A program made the position numbers and the translations under genes. A stretch of 34,862 nucleotides of DNA, taken from contig JAISPH010000044.1 of assembly GCA_031275035.1 (NCBI GenBank), forward strand, positions 1-34,862. Reading direction: 5' to 3'. Positions 1 to 7,207 of the stretch are shown here, piece after piece (the stretch's first letter is position 1; each line of letters starts with the position of its first letter). Below the pieces are notes generated by a model. It worked only from the letters and a program-made list of their open reading frames with translations. It ran no database searches and was not told the origin of the DNA. This DNA is from Treponema sp. (GTDB lineage: Bacteria > Spirochaetota > Spirochaetia > Treponematales > Breznakiellaceae).

Positions 1-243
1 GTCAAGCGGCACCCCACGATTGAGGATCATGTTACGATCTATTCGGGGGCTTCTATCCTCGGCGGGGCTACCGTCATCGGCGAAGGGGTGGTTATCGGCA
101 GCAACGCCTTTGTTACCAAATCGGTGCCGGAAAAAACCAGAGTCAGCGTCAAAAACCCGGAACTCCAGTTCAAGGCCGATGGACACACTCCCCCCGCCCA
201 CGAGGAGTTGTCCCAGAATGAATTCTGGGACTGGGTAATCTAG
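1..243 (+). CDS. cysE: Serine O-acetyltransferase, C-terminal part (5' truncated by window edge)
   Basis: Acetylates serine from acetyl-CoA to give O-acetylserine, the acceptor for sulfide in cysteine synthesis; cytosolic. Only the last 80 codons are present, open from base 1 to a TAG. The visible part is left-handed beta-helix sequence: [20 protein letters not shown] followed by further hexapeptide turns (GATVIG, GVVIGS) and the [10 protein letters not shown] segment, then a polar tail ending FWDWVI. The KRHPTI segment before the last coils matches serine acetyltransferases of the EpsC/SatA kind. The tail of this family usually carries cysteine feedback control, but no allosteric residue can be assigned here. 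It lies upstream of transsulfuration genes and Rrf2 regulators, which fits a sulfur-metabolism neighbourhood. Another hexapeptide acyltransferase is the main alternative. Confidence 0.8.
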   Translation, partial: VKRHPTIEDHVTIYSGASILGGATVIGEGVVIGSNAFVTKSVPEKTRVSVKNPELQFKADGHTPPAHEELSQNEFWDWVI

Positions 244-307
244 CAGCCTCCCTGCCGGCAACGTCCGTGCTGTTGCCCTGCGGGCGTAATCCGCCCTCCT
301 GGCGGCG

Positions 308-400
308 GGTGGCTTTTACCGGAGAAGGGAAGCGATATATACGCAATACGTCTATATGCTGGGCAGGTGGATGTAACACGCGTTCGCTTTACTTCCGGGG
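308..400 (+). repeat. Dispersed palindrome pair, same family as the 24.3-25.8 kb arrays
   Basis: Reading rightward: a GTGGCTTTTACCGG flank, then a type A palindrome (ATATATACGCAATACGTCTATAT, core 341-351), then 37 bp later a type B palindrome in reverse orientation (GTAACACGCGTTCGCTTTAC, core from 378). The same flank (as CCGGTAAAAGCC) and the same 36-37 bp spacing occur in the large arrays 24 kb away. The resemblance is seen directly in the sequence; any mobile origin is inference. Confidence 0.75.
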
Positions 401-519
401 CGGGGAGAGTCATTTCCGGGGATGGGCGGGGGGTGAAGAGGAGTTGATGGTAGAGAGTTCTCTAATTTCACTTTACTTCACTCTCATTCCTCTCTGCTCC
501 TGTTCCCGTGATTCCGTCC

Positions 520-607
520 GTGGGGTACATACCCAAGAGCCCATTTGCGCGGGGCCTTGGGGCGGTTAATCAGTGCAACGTCTGCGACATGTGGTATGTA
601 TCCCCAC
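520..607. repeat. Imperfect inverted repeat, arms about 14 bp
   Basis: GTGGGGTACATACC at 520-533 pairs with GGTATGTATCCCCAC at 593-607, with one extra base in the right arm and a loop of about 60 nt. The loop contains a second GC-rich stretch. It could be a small non-autonomous element or a folded RNA. No T-run follows, so it is not an obvious terminator. Confidence 0.5.
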
Positions 608-665
608 ATATAATCACATTCCTGGGGCTTTTCTTTGCCGCTTCTCGAAACCGAGATTCCCGCTC

Positions 666-694
666 TGGACCCCGCCCGTCCTATAGGGTATGAT
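666..694 (+). promoter_or_regulatory. Candidate promoter for the DHH gene
   Basis: TGGACC (666-671), a 17-nt spacer, then TATGAT (689-694). The -10 ends 8 nt before the ATG at 703, so the transcript would start at or next to the start codon. No Shine-Dalgarno is seen. Confidence 0.4.
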
Positions 695-702
695 GGTTGC
701 CT

Positions 703-1695
703 ATGGCCGAAACAAAGCTTGACAGGCTGGTCGCCGTTCTCAGGGATGCGCCGGACGAAATCTTTATTCAGCCCCACAATGTGCCCGATCCGGACGCTAT
801 TTCCTCAAGCTTCGCCCTGTACTACCTCCTGGCCCAGCGGGGGCTTCAAAAGGTCAAAATCGTCTATGACGAGGAAATCGAGAAGGCCAATTCCCTCAGG
901 ATGCTGGAACTCTTTCAGGTCCCCATGATCCGCGCCGCCGCCGCCTACACCCTGGGCGCTGAAGACTGGGCGGTCCTGGTGGACGCCCAGAAGGGAAACG
1001 CCAACATTACCGATCTTCCCACGGAAGAGGTGGCCGCCATCGATCACCATGAGTACAAGGGCAGCCAGAATTACCGCTTTGAAGATATCCGGCCTGAGGT
1101 GGGAAGCTGCAGCGCCATCATGGCGGAGTATTTTTTTGAAAACGGCATAAGCCCCCCCAGGGCGGTCGCCACGGCCCTCCTCTACGGCATCTTTATGGAT
1201 ACGGATAATCTGACCAGGGGAACCAGTTCTCTGGACATCGATATGTTCTATAAACTCTACGGCCTTGCAAATATTTCCGATATTGTGGAACTGCGGGGAA
1301 ACGAGATTTCCGTGGAGGATCTGAACCTCTATGCGGAGGCTTTTAAGACCGTAGAAATCTACGACGAGCTGGGCTTTCTCCGGCTGGTCGGTACCAACGA
1401 TTCGCTCCTCGGCGCCGCCAGCGACATTGTGGTCAGCGTCTCCGGCGTAAACATTGTGGTAGCCTATGCCAGCCGGGAAGCGGGGATCAAGCTTTCGGTA
1501 CGGAGCACCTCCCCGCTGGTCAAGGCTAACGATCTGGTCCGCTGCCTGGTAAAAGAAATCGGCGTCGGCGGCGGACATGACCGCATGGCCGGTGGTTTTA
1601 TCCCCCGGAACAACCTGACAGGGAACCGGTCCATCGACACCTTTCTAAAGCACCGGGCCATAGCCTTTTACGAAAACCGGCATCTTACGGATTAG
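703..1695 (+). CDS. DHH-family phosphoesterase (NrnA/oligoribonuclease-like)
   Basis: A predicted cytosolic metal-dependent phosphodiesterase of 330 residues. DHH proteins of this size include NrnA-type enzymes that degrade nano-RNA and dephosphorylate pAp, and cyclic-dinucleotide or pGpG hydrolases. Motif I is HNVPDPDA (residues 25-32), motif II VLVDA around residue 94, motif III the DHH triad at 114-116, and near the C-terminus the DHHA1 glycine motif GVGGGHDRMAGG. All metal ligands therefore look intact, and the length is normal for stand-alone NrnA-like proteins. ATG 703 is preferred; an in-frame TTG at 697 adds two residues. pAp hydrolysis would fit a sulfur-assimilation setting, with cysE upstream and transsulfuration genes downstream, but the exact substrate is not deducible. 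Confidence 0.85.
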   Translation: MAETKLDRLVAVLRDAPDEIFIQPHNVPDPDAISSSFALYYLLAQRGLQKVKIVYDEEIEKANSLRMLELFQVPMIRAAAAYTLGAEDWAVLVDAQKGNANITDLPTEEVAAIDHHEYKGSQNYRFEDIRPEVGSCSAIMAEYFFENGISPPRAVATALLYGIFMDTDNLTRGTSSLDIDMFYKLYGLANISDIVELRGNEISVEDLNLYAEAFKTVEIYDELGFLRLVGTNDSLLGAASDIVVSVSGVNIVVAYASREAGIKLSVRSTSPLVKANDLVRCLVKEIGVGGGHDRMAGGFIPRNNLTGNRSIDTFLKHRAIAFYENRHLTD

Positions 1696-1714
1696 AGTCT
1701 TTCGGATTAGGCTT

Positions 1715-1741
1715 GTCCGGAAACCAGCCGGGTTTCCGGAC
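1715..1741. terminator. Perfect hairpin between convergent genes
   Basis: GTCCGGAAAC (1715-1724) and GTTTCCGGAC (1732-1741) form a 10-bp perfect stem with a 7-nt loop between two genes that end toward each other. No T-run follows, so it may be a repeat-family hairpin acting as a bidirectional terminator. It belongs to the same palindrome family as hairpins near 11.3, 11.4 and 25.9 kb. Confidence 0.5.
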
Positions 1742-1778
1742 GAACCGCCGATCCCCGCCCGGACGGCGTTCCCGCCGC

Positions 1779-2417
1779 CTAAATGATCCCCAGGGGAACC
1801 AAAACGGCCATCAGCAGAATGTCCAGCGCCGCAAGTCCGCCGATAAAGATCTTCTGAAACGCAGGCTTGGCGTCGGGAACCAGAAAGGCCGCCAGGAAGA
1901 AGGGAATATAGGTGGTGATAAAAACCGGGACGGCTCCCCACCAGGGATACACCCAGATAAAGGCCGGAGTTGAGGCAAGGAAGATTTCCACGGCGCTGAA
2001 AAAAGCGGCGTTGCCGATGGCAAAGAGCCAGCGGTTGTTGATCCCCGCAATTTTCCGCCCCGGATCTTCGGGGAGCAGCTTGCTCAGGGACAGGCCGGCG
2101 ATGGAGAACATCATGGAAAGTTCCCAGCTTACGCCGATGAGGATAATGAAGCTGGTGCTTTCGGGAGAAACCGTCCAGAGGGCGTATCCCGAGGCGGCCC
2201 GGATCACCGCGTTGAGAATCTCATAAAACCAGTGCACCGTATACAGGGCCAGTCCCGCCGCAACGCCCCGGTAATTTTTCTTCTGTAATTCCGAGGCATA
2301 GATGAAAACCACTATGGCCAGCAGGGCGATAAAGGTCCAGTTAAAGTTGTCAACGCTCCGGACCGCCGCATGAGCCCTGTCGGCTAAAGCTCTATTCGAC
2401 CAGTTTCCAAACCACAT
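1779..2417 (-). CDS. Uncharacterised six-helix integral membrane protein
   Basis: A 212-residue hydrophobic protein that I do not recognise. Six hydrophobic stretches can be read in order: WTFIALLAIVVFIYA; GVAAGLALYTVHWFY; SFIILIGVSWELSMMFSIAG; WLFAIGNAAFFSAVEIFLA; a Trp/Pro-rich stretch around AVPVFITTYIPFFLAAFLV; and FIGGLAALDILLMAVLV. No signal peptide or known catalytic motif is seen. Conserved-looking charged or polar residues inside helices (HWFYE, WELS, SAVEIF) could bind a ligand or metal. The start at 2417 is chosen because TAAGGAGG lies 5 nt upstream; a longer frame starting at 2456 has no such site. It is divergent from the metI-like gene with about 120 bp between them, so the two may share regulatory DNA. 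Confidence 0.75.
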   Translation of the reverse strand: MWFGNWSNRALADRAHAAVRSVDNFNWTFIALLAIVVFIYASELQKKNYRGVAAGLALYTVHWFYEILNAVIRAASGYALWTVSPESTSFIILIGVSWELSMMFSIAGLSLSKLLPEDPGRKIAGINNRWLFAIGNAAFFSAVEIFLASTPAFIWVYPWWGAVPVFITTYIPFFLAAFLVPDAKPAFQKIFIGGLAALDILLMAVLVPLGII

Positions 2418-2482
2418 AAAAGCCTCCTTACTGCTTAGATGATCCAAGAATAGCACATTTTGCTCTTGCTTTTAAGCGTTTT

Positions 2483-2508
2483 ATATCCTACAACTTATAT
2501 AGGAATAT
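2483..2508. promoter_or_regulatory. Candidate operator upstream of the transsulfuration operon
   Basis: ATATCCTA (2483-2490) and TAGGAATAT (2500-2508) form an interrupted palindrome with CCTA/TAGG half-sites, 28 nt before the metI-like start and in AT-rich DNA. Rrf2 regulators bind dyads of about this size, and two Rrf2 genes close this operon. The link is inference. AAGGTGA at 2526-2532 is the ribosome binding site. Confidence 0.35.
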
Positions 2509-2535
2509 TTCAAAGATACCCAGTCAAGGTGAATA

Positions 2536-3714
2536 ATGAAACGGGGAACGCTGCTTATACACAATGGACACGAAACGGATACGGCCCTTTTGGGCGCCGC
2601 CGCCACGGGCGCGCTGGGGACCCCCGTATTCCAGACCTCCACCTTTGATCAGAGCCTCTCCTTCGGGGAAGACGCTTCCGGGCCCCGGGAATACGACTAT
2701 GCCCGGTCAGGAAACCCCACCCGGAAGGTTCTGGAGGAAACCATCGCCGTTCTGGAGGGGGGCGCCAGGGGCTACGCCTTTGGAAGCGGCATCGCCGCGG
2801 TTTCCTCGGTCCTGGGGATACTCTCCGCCGGGGACCATATCGTGGCGGCGGAGGATCTCTACGGCGGAAGCTGGCGCATCCTCAATACCTTTTATAAGCG
2901 CTGGGGCCTGGAGCTGACCGCGGTGGACGCGTCGGACCCGGATAATATACGGAGGGCGGTTAAGTCCAACACTAAAGCCCTCTTTCTGGAAACCCCCTCG
3001 AATCCGCTCCTCAAGATCACGGATCTGAAGACCTGCCTGGGTATAGCCCGGGAAGCGGGGCTCATCTCCATTGTGGACAATACCTTTATGACCCCCTACC
3101 TTCAGCAGCCCATTAAGCTGGGGGCGGACATTGTCGTCCATTCGGCGACCAAATTTCTGGGGGGCCACAGCGACGTTATTTCCGGCCTGGCGGTAACCAG
3201 GACCGAAGAGCTGGGCCGGCAGGTCTATGCGGTGCAGAACGGTTTCGGCGCCGTACCCGGCCCCTGGGATGTATGGCTGGTGCTCCGGGGGCTCAAGACC
3301 CTCAAGGTCCGCATGGAGGCCCAGGAAGCTTCCGCCCTCAAGATTGCCCAATGGCTCAGGAACCGGCCCGGCATTACCGGCGTATTTTACCCCGGCCTCG
3401 ACGGCCATCCCGGAAAGGCGGTCAACGAAGCCCAGGCTTCCGGGGCTGGGGCGGTCTTGTCCTTCAAAACCAAAAGCGCGGAACAGGCCCTGCGTTTTTT
3501 GGGAAAGGTAAAGCTTGCGGCGGCGGCGGTAAGCCTGGGCGGGGTGGAAACTATCGCCTCCTACCCGGTGCGGATGAGCCACGCCTCAATGCCGCCGGAG
3601 GAACGGCGGCGCCTGGGCATCACCGATACGCTGATACGGATCTCCGCGGGGCTTGAGGATGCCGAAGATATTATAGCCGACTTTGATCAGGCCCTGGGGC
3701 CCGTGAAACAGTAA
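2536..3714 (+). CDS. PLP-dependent transsulfuration enzyme, MetI/cystathionine gamma-synthase-like
   Basis: A 392-residue Cys/Met-metabolism PLP enzyme (fold type I, usual length 370-400). It is cytosolic and makes or breaks C-S bonds in cysteine-methionine interconversion. Landmarks are the YARSGNPTR phosphate/PLP-binding stretch (about 55-63), SGIAAVSSVL, EDLYGGSW, ETPSNPLLKITD, VDNTFMTPYLQ and the Schiff-base lysine K206 in VHSATKFLGGHSD. The C-terminal SLGGVETIASYPVRMSHASM motif is also present. It is followed after 16 nt by a second family member, as in Bacillus metI-metC. By that order this would be the synthase, taking an O-acyl-homoserine, but sequence alone cannot separate synthase, gamma-lyase and sulfhydrylase in this family. 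The operon continues into two Rrf2 regulators. Confidence 0.85.
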   Translation: MKRGTLLIHNGHETDTALLGAAATGALGTPVFQTSTFDQSLSFGEDASGPREYDYARSGNPTRKVLEETIAVLEGGARGYAFGSGIAAVSSVLGILSAGDHIVAAEDLYGGSWRILNTFYKRWGLELTAVDASDPDNIRRAVKSNTKALFLETPSNPLLKITDLKTCLGIAREAGLISIVDNTFMTPYLQQPIKLGADIVVHSATKFLGGHSDVISGLAVTRTEELGRQVYAVQNGFGAVPGPWDVWLVLRGLKTLKVRMEAQEASALKIAQWLRNRPGITGVFYPGLDGHPGKAVNEAQASGAGAVLSFKTKSAEQALRFLGKVKLAAAAVSLGGVETIASYPVRMSHASMPPEERRRLGITDTLIRISAGLEDAEDIIADFDQALGPVKQ

Positions 3715-3730
3715 ACAAGGAAAGGATAGT

Positions 3731-4948
3731 ATGAGTGAAACCGGCGGCCACTGTAAAAGCGCCAATTGTAAACCCCCGGAATTGTCCCTGGATACAAAAC
3801 TTGTCCACGGAACGGTCCCCTTTGACCCCGTAACCGGAGCGATCAGCGTTCCCATCTGTCAAAGTTCCACCTTCCGTCATCCAGCCCTTCACGAATCCAC
3901 GGGTTTTGACTATTCCCGGGTGATAAATCCTACCAGGCAGGAACTGGAACGAACTATGGCCCTTATTGAAGGAGGCGCCTACGGCCTGGCCTTCTCCAGC
4001 GGCATGGGGGCAATTTCCGCCATCATAAAGCTCTACAAGCCGGGGGATCATATCATTGTCTCGGAGGATCTCTACGGCGGCACCTATCGTCTCTTCAATG
4101 AGTACTACGCCAAATACGGCTTTGCCTTTTCCTGGACGGATACCAGCGACTTTTCCCGTATCGAAGCCAACCTCCGGCCCGAGACCAGGGCCGTTTTTAT
4201 CGAAACCCCGTCAAATCCCATGATGAAGGTTACCGACATACGCCGTTCCGCCGAATTGATACACCGCCGGGGGGGGCATCTTATTGTAGACAATACCTTC
4301 CTCTCTCCCTATTTTCAGAATCCCCTGGCGCTGGGGGCGGATTTTGTGATCCACAGCGGCACCAAATACCTGGCGGGCCACAACGACACGCTCTCGGGAT
4401 TCATCGTTCATTCCCGGGACGATAAGGAAGAGGCGCTACGGAATATCCAAAAAAGCGAAGGCGCTGTCTTGGGTCCCTTCGATTCGTGGCTGACGCTGCG
4501 GGGAATCAAAACCCTGGCCCTCAGAATGGAACGGCATAATGCGGGGGCCGGCAGGATCGCCCGGTGGCTCCGGGAACAGGACCAGGTGGAACAGGTATTC
4601 TATACGGGCTTTGAGGATCATCCCCAGTATGCGCTGTCCCGTTCCCAGGCCCGGGGTTTCGGCGGCATGATCTCCTTCTATCTGAAAAGAAAGGAGGATG
4701 TGGACATTCTGCTGCGGAACCTCAGGCTTATCCTCTTTGCCGAAAGCCTGGGGGGCGTGGAAAGCCTCATCACCTATCCGCTGGAGCAGACCCACGGGGC
4801 CATTCCCGAAGCGATGCGGCTTTCCGCCGGAGTCAACGACAGGCTGATGCGGCTTTCCGTGGGGATCGAAGCCCCGGAGGATCTTATCGCCGATCTGGAA
4901 GAAGCCTTCCGGCGCTGCGCCGCAGCTTCGTCCCGGCACAGACTATAA
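3731..4948 (+). CDS. PLP-dependent transsulfuration enzyme, MetC/cystathionine beta-lyase-like
   Basis: A 405-residue paralogue of the preceding gene, 16 nt downstream, so certainly co-transcribed with it. The PLP lysine is K212 in HSGTKYLAGHNDTLSG; other family landmarks are DYSRVINPTRQ (60-70), SSGMGAIS, EDLYGGTYR, ETPSNPMMKVTD and VDNTFLSPYFQ. An N-terminal extension of about 15 residues carries two cysteines (C8, C13) not needed by the family. The C-terminal specificity region ESLITYPLEQTHGAIP differs from the neighbour's VETIASYPVRMSHASM, so the two probably differ in substrate, plausibly cystathionine cleavage here and synthesis there. The KYLAGHNDTLSG form is common in clostridial cystathionine or O-acetylhomoserine lyase-type enzymes; the exact reaction remains open. 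Confidence 0.85.
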   Translation: MSETGGHCKSANCKPPELSLDTKLVHGTVPFDPVTGAISVPICQSSTFRHPALHESTGFDYSRVINPTRQELERTMALIEGGAYGLAFSSGMGAISAIIKLYKPGDHIIVSEDLYGGTYRLFNEYYAKYGFAFSWTDTSDFSRIEANLRPETRAVFIETPSNPMMKVTDIRRSAELIHRRGGHLIVDNTFLSPYFQNPLALGADFVIHSGTKYLAGHNDTLSGFIVHSRDDKEEALRNIQKSEGAVLGPFDSWLTLRGIKTLALRMERHNAGAGRIARWLREQDQVEQVFYTGFEDHPQYALSRSQARGFGGMISFYLKRKEDVDILLRNLRLILFAESLGGVESLITYPLEQTHGAIPEAMRLSAGVNDRLMRLSVGIEAPEDLIADLEEAFRRCAAASSRHRL

Positions 4949-4968
4949 AACAAACAAGGAGAAAAACG

Positions 4969-5400
4969 ATGCGAATTTCAACCAGGGGACGGTACTCGCT
5001 GGAGGCGCTTCTCTACATGGCGCTGCTTCCCAAGGGAGCGTACTCCAGTACCAGGACCATTGCGGAAAATACGGGCATATCCGACGGCTATCTGGAACAG
5101 CTCTTTATCCCCCTGCGCAAGGCGGGAATTGTCCAGGGAATACGGGGACCCCAGGGAGGCTACCTTCCCGGAAGGCCCCCCGGCGAAATTAAGGTGGGGG
5201 ATATTCTGAAGGCGGTGGAGGGTCCTCTGGATCTGGTGGAATGTGTCAACGCCAATGTCTGTCCCGCGGAGAATACCTGCCTGAGCCGCCATACCTGGAG
5301 CAGCCTCTACGAGGAGATCCGGGGCTGCGTGGATTCCATCTCCCTGGCGGATCTGGTAGAAGCCTATCACTCAATCGATCAGGTAGAGTACGCAATATGA
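4969..5400 (+). CDS. Rrf2-family regulator with IscR-type cysteine trio
   Basis: A 143-residue winged-helix repressor or activator. The N-terminus MRISTRGRYSLEALLYMA is the Rrf2 hallmark, followed by the recognition helix around SDGYLEQLFIPLRKAGI (39-54) and the wing GIRGPQGGYLPGRPP. The sensor loop holds C92, C98 and C104 (spacing CX5CX5C) with H108 close by, matching the [2Fe-2S]-ligand cysteine spacing and even the numbering of E. coli IscR; there the histidine sits at 107. A fourth cysteine is at 120. It therefore likely senses Fe-S status or thiol redox. AAGGAGAA lies upstream of the ATG. It ends in an ATGA overlap with a second Rrf2 gene, so translation is coupled. Its position after the transsulfuration genes suggests autoregulation of sulfur metabolism. 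Confidence 0.88.
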   Translation: MRISTRGRYSLEALLYMALLPKGAYSSTRTIAENTGISDGYLEQLFIPLRKAGIVQGIRGPQGGYLPGRPPGEIKVGDILKAVEGPLDLVECVNANVCPAENTCLSRHTWSSLYEEIRGCVDSISLADLVEAYHSIDQVEYAI

Positions 5401-5828
5401 AAATTTCCGCCCGGGGACGTTACGGAATACGGCTGCTTATCGATTTGGCGGAACATAACTCCGAGCCCCACACCGCCCTAGCCAGCGTGGCGGAGCGCCA
5501 AAAAATCTCGGTCCGCTACCTGGAACAGGTGGCGGTAATCCTGCGCCGGGCAGGTTTTATCCGTTCCGTTAAGGGCGCTTCCGGGGGCTATGCCCTGGCC
5601 CGGCCTCCCGAGGACATCATCATCGGCGACGCCCTGCGGGCGCTGGAGGGGGACATGCTGGTGGTGGATCCGCCGGGAAACGTAAAGGAAAGCAGGCTGC
5701 AGCGTTCCATCAGGATGACCGTCTTTGACCGCCTGAACGAGCGTATCGCCCAGGTAATAGACCGGGAAACCCTGGCTTCCCTGGTGGGTACGGTGGACCC
5801 CGACGAATCCTATATGTATTTTATCTGA
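5397..5828 (+). CDS. Rrf2-family regulator lacking cysteines (CymR-like)
   Basis: A second Rrf2 protein, also 143 residues, starting inside the stop of the first (ATGA). MKISARGRYGIRLLIDLAEH opens the HTH domain; SVRYLEQVAVILRRAGFI is the recognition helix and SVKGASGGYALARPP the wing. The region that carries three cysteines in the neighbour is here GDMLVVDPPGNVKESRLQ, and the entire protein contains no cysteine, so it cannot hold an Fe-S cluster by that route. This is the arrangement of CymR, the master cysteine regulator of Firmicutes, which works with CysK, but assignment as a CymR orthologue is inference and no cysK is in the window. The pair may heterodimerise or share operators. Confidence 0.85.
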   Translation: MKISARGRYGIRLLIDLAEHNSEPHTALASVAERQKISVRYLEQVAVILRRAGFIRSVKGASGGYALARPPEDIIIGDALRALEGDMLVVDPPGNVKESRLQRSIRMTVFDRLNERIAQVIDRETLASLVGTVDPDESYMYFI

Positions 5829-5849
5829 AGATCCGCCGGACCGTGTCCT

Positions 5850-6425
5850 TCACTCGATTTTGAAGGTCCTCTTTATCAGCGCAGTCAGGGCCTTTAGTTT
5901 TTCGTCAAATTTATCCGCCATGGGAATGGAGACAAGCACATCCCGCCGTTCCCGCTCAAGCCAGCGGTAGAACCGTTCCCGGATTTCCAGATCCGTCCCC
6001 GGCGCGGAAATGATCCTGACAAGCTGGGTCATCTCATCCCTGGAGAACATGATCCAGTCGTTGTTATAGACGATATAATAACTGCTTCCGCTGCCGCTTC
6101 CCTCCAGGCGGAAGCTGTCTCCCCGTTTCACCGGTTTAGCCGCCTTCCCGGATTCGGTCCCGGCCAGGGTTTTATCAAGTTCCTTTACCTGCATATTGTA
6201 GAGGTGCACCCGGGTCTGTTCGATAAGGAAGGAGAGGCCCTCCGCATCCAGCCGGGGGATAAGGGAACGCAGTTCCCCGGCCAGGGCTTCCCGTCCGGCT
6301 ACGGCCCTGCCCGCCGCCGGAGCGGCTTTTTTTACCGTGGCTGCGGCCTTTGCCGCCGTTTTCCGGCCCCGCGAAACAGCGGCCTTTGCCGGAAGCTTCC
6401 CGCCTTTTTTCTTTGTATCCGCCAT
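5850..6425 (-). CDS. Uncharacterised protein with Lys/Ala-rich N-terminal tail
   Basis: A 191-residue protein with no recognised catalytic motif. Residues 1 to about 45 are a low-complexity basic tail rich in Lys, Ala and Gly (PAKAAVSRGRKTAAKAA, VKKAAPAAGRAV) resembling histone-H1-like or HU-tail sequences. This could bind nucleic acid or simply be disordered. The rest is a mixed, probably globular domain with the stretches RSLIPRLDAEGLSFLIEQTR, YYIVYNNDWIMFSRDEMTQL and RFYRWLERERRDVLVSIPM. The start at 6425 (MADTKKKGG) is preferred over 6449 because TATACT lies 6 nt before it, compatible with a leaderless message; neither start has a good ribosome binding site. It converges with the Rrf2 operon, with 21 bp between the stops. 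Likely real: the frame is long and the sequence is protein-like. Confidence 0.65.
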   Translation of the reverse strand: MADTKKKGGKLPAKAAVSRGRKTAAKAAATVKKAAPAAGRAVAGREALAGELRSLIPRLDAEGLSFLIEQTRVHLYNMQVKELDKTLAGTESGKAAKPVKRGDSFRLEGSGSGSSYYIVYNNDWIMFSRDEMTQLVRIISAPGTDLEIRERFYRWLERERRDVLVSIPMADKFDEKLKALTALIKRTFKIE

Positions 6426-6838
6426 GCCTAAAGTATAGTTCTCGTACATAGAAATTACCCGTTCCGGCGGTTAATTAAAGTCTGTCCGCAAAGCAACCCC
6501 GGACCGCAGGTCCGCGACTGCCTTAAAAAACTAATTAAACCAAGAATAACCGTGCACCCCACGAATTTTTACTTTCATAACCTGTATTCTCTCTTTTTTT
6601 GTTTGTACCGGCGAACCCTTGGTTCAACGTGGTTAAATTTTTCCTGTTCGTGATAGTTCGTGCTGTTCGTAGTCAATTCTAAACTGAGAATTGCTGTACA
6701 ATCCGGGGTTACTTGACGAAAAGATTTTTTTTTCGGAATATTTATGCACGCTTACAGGAAGCCCCTTCAATGGCGGCTTCGCGGAAGTTCATGCTTCAAT
6801 GAGCGCTGGTGTATCATGGGCAAAAAGGTGGTGTTTTC
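6426..6838. other. AT-richer intergenic region between divergent genes
   Basis: No gene is seen. There is a hairpin CGGACC-gca-GGTCCG near 6510, three GTTCGT repeats at 6646, 6656 and 6665 (about one helical turn apart), and a TTGACG at 6713-6718 that could be the -35 of the following gene, though the -10 (around 6736-6744) is poor. AAGGTGG at 6825-6831 is the ribosome binding site of the next gene. Confidence 0.5.
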
Positions 6839-7207
6839 ATGATCCAGGGGGCTAAACTACAGGTCGGAAACCTGGCGGATCTGCAGAATCCTCTTCCAGA
6901 GGAGAATGCAGAGGAATTTCACAGCGGCAAGATCTATTGCGCCAATTGTATTCACTGCAAGCTGATCCCGGCAAAATCCGACGGTGAGGATCAGTATGTG
7001 TTGCGTATACGCTGCGCTGCGGGCAAATGGAAAAAGAAGCTCGGTCAGGAAAAGATGTATAAATACTGTACCATCACCAGACGGTACCTTGACAGCTGCG
7101 ATGCATACGAAGAGATGGGGGATACCCGGGAATTTATCAGGGAATTGAAAAAGACCCTGCCCAATAAGGATGAACCCTATGTCCTCTTAGAAAACGGCGG
7201 CGAATGA
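6839..7207 (+). CDS. Small cysteine-rich protein, function unknown
   Basis: A 122-residue soluble protein. Cysteines fall in a compact set: YCANCIHCK (CX2CX2C) at about residues 34-40, then RIRCAAGKW, YKYC and DSC. Four to six cysteines with this spacing suggest a structural zinc or other metal site rather than disulfides, since there is no signal peptide. The rest is charged and ends in a helix-like stretch (EEMGDTREFIRELKKTLP). I do not recognise the family. The start at 6839 is chosen for the AAGGTGGTG ribosome site 7 nt upstream; an in-frame ATG at 6809 adds ten residues without such a site. It is followed by an independently promoted lipoprotein gene. Zinc-ribbon-like regulator or metal carrier are possibilities only. 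Confidence 0.7.
   Translation: MIQGAKLQVGNLADLQNPLPEENAEEFHSGKIYCANCIHCKLIPAKSDGEDQYVLRIRCAAGKWKKKLGQEKMYKYCTITRRYLDSCDAYEEMGDTREFIRELKKTLPNKDEPYVLLENGGE

Larger units (their letters stand above)
244..702. other. Non-coding interval with array-type repeat and an inverted repeat
   Basis: No convincing gene is present. Short frames here have neither a ribosome binding site nor family resemblance. The interval holds a small hairpin near 290-308 (CCGCC-ctcct-GGCGG, possibly a weak terminator for cysE), one copy of the dispersed palindrome family at about 308-400, a long imperfect inverted repeat at 520-607, and a promoter-like pair just before the next gene. Confidence 0.6.

Noticed and set aside
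484..777. Minus-strand gene in the inverted-repeat gap before the DHH gene
   Set aside because: It overlaps the DHH gene start, and its repeated GYIPH/GYVPH segments simply mirror the two arms of the inverted repeat.
2418..2535. S-box or T-box riboswitch ahead of the MetI-like gene
   Set aside because: The gap is only about 120 bp, with an AT-rich dyad and no extended conserved stems; too short for an S-box plus expression platform.
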